From Liopterus haemorrhoidalis (Eukaryota; Arthropoda; Insecta; Coleoptera; Dytiscidae): 64,000 bases of DNA. Location of the stretch: the NCBI GenBank assembly GCA_963971575.1, contig OZ020616.1, positions 31,414,306 through 31,478,305 of the forward strand, written 5' to 3'. Under the pieces are notes generated by a model, which saw nothing but the letters and a program-made list of their open reading frames with translations, was not told the DNA's origin and made no database searches. Of this stretch, positions 63,906-64,000 are shown one piece after another. Both the position numbers and the translations under genes were made by a program. Positions within the stretch are counted from its first letter, which is position 1. Each line of letters begins with the position of its first letter.

Positions 63906-64000
63906 TTGAGCCAACCGTGTACGGTACACGAACACCCGTATGTGGGGGCCCTGTGCCTTTATACATATATGACTAATTTTATTATCCGCAGTAAGTTGAT

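Noticed and set aside
1..64000. CRISPR arrays, bacterial operons, viral integrations
   Set aside because: No regularly spaced identical repeats, no ribosome-binding-site-led gene strings and no recognisable viral protein were seen.

Overview
This is AT-rich nuclear DNA of an arthropod, most likely an insect. The evidence is the transposon content: mariner, Tc1, pogo, many hAT relatives, tRNA-derived SINEs, several non-LTR retrotransposon tails, a Penelope-like element, Helitron-type ends and AGGTTAGG-type runs. The species cannot be named from the sequence. I recognise no complete protein-coding host gene. Two short exon-like stretches (5121-5240 and 13498-13534) have good splice signals and are the best host-gene candidates; a third at about 30903-31090 is weak. 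Nearly every recognisable protein fragment belongs to a transposable element and is broken by frameshifts, stops or deletions.

Layout. 1-13 kb: two hAT remnants, a Helitron-type end, the first copy of a CAGTGAATTT MITE, a minus-strand LINE tail, a mariner fragment interrupted by a 1.2-kb terminal-inverted-repeat (TIR) element, and a full-length but frameshifted mariner (10935-12218). 13-17 kb: a signal-peptide-like first exon next to a promoter-like block that recurs 1.1 kb downstream, a 38-bp minisatellite, a hAT MITE with a perfect 8-bp target site duplication (TSD), a pogo remnant and another mariner tail. 17-25 kb: the best-preserved insertion archaeology, with a foldback element flanked by 9-bp repeats, an 888-bp element with its own 9-bp TSD nested in a TTA-flanked element, a TA-flanked DDE element, and a LINE 3' end carrying a hairpin-rich MITE. 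26-37 kb: hAT composites, two copies of one LINE 3' end, an element with about 260-bp inverted arms around a THAP zinc-finger exon, and another LINE tail. 37-48 kb: few features, mostly SINE and hAT pieces. 48-57 kb: a Tc1 element inside a hAT remnant, SINE, hAT MITEs, a LINE tail inserted into a minisatellite, a compound foldback, the second CAGTGAATTT MITE, and a Penelope-like element whose two halves lie in opposite orientation next to a hammerhead-like motif. 57-64 kb: a Helitron-type end, a dispersed repeat present as inverted copies, a mariner-like element with CTCCCTCCGTCC ends and a plant-type transposase tail, and a SINE with a perfect 15-bp TSD.

The parts do not form a pathway; the region reads as a gene-poor transposon graveyard with many datable nestings. 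The items most worth a second look are the THAP inverted-repeat element, the CTCCCTCCGTCC mariner-like element, the two 9-bp-TSD elements, the inverted Penelope fragment and the duplicated promoter-like block.
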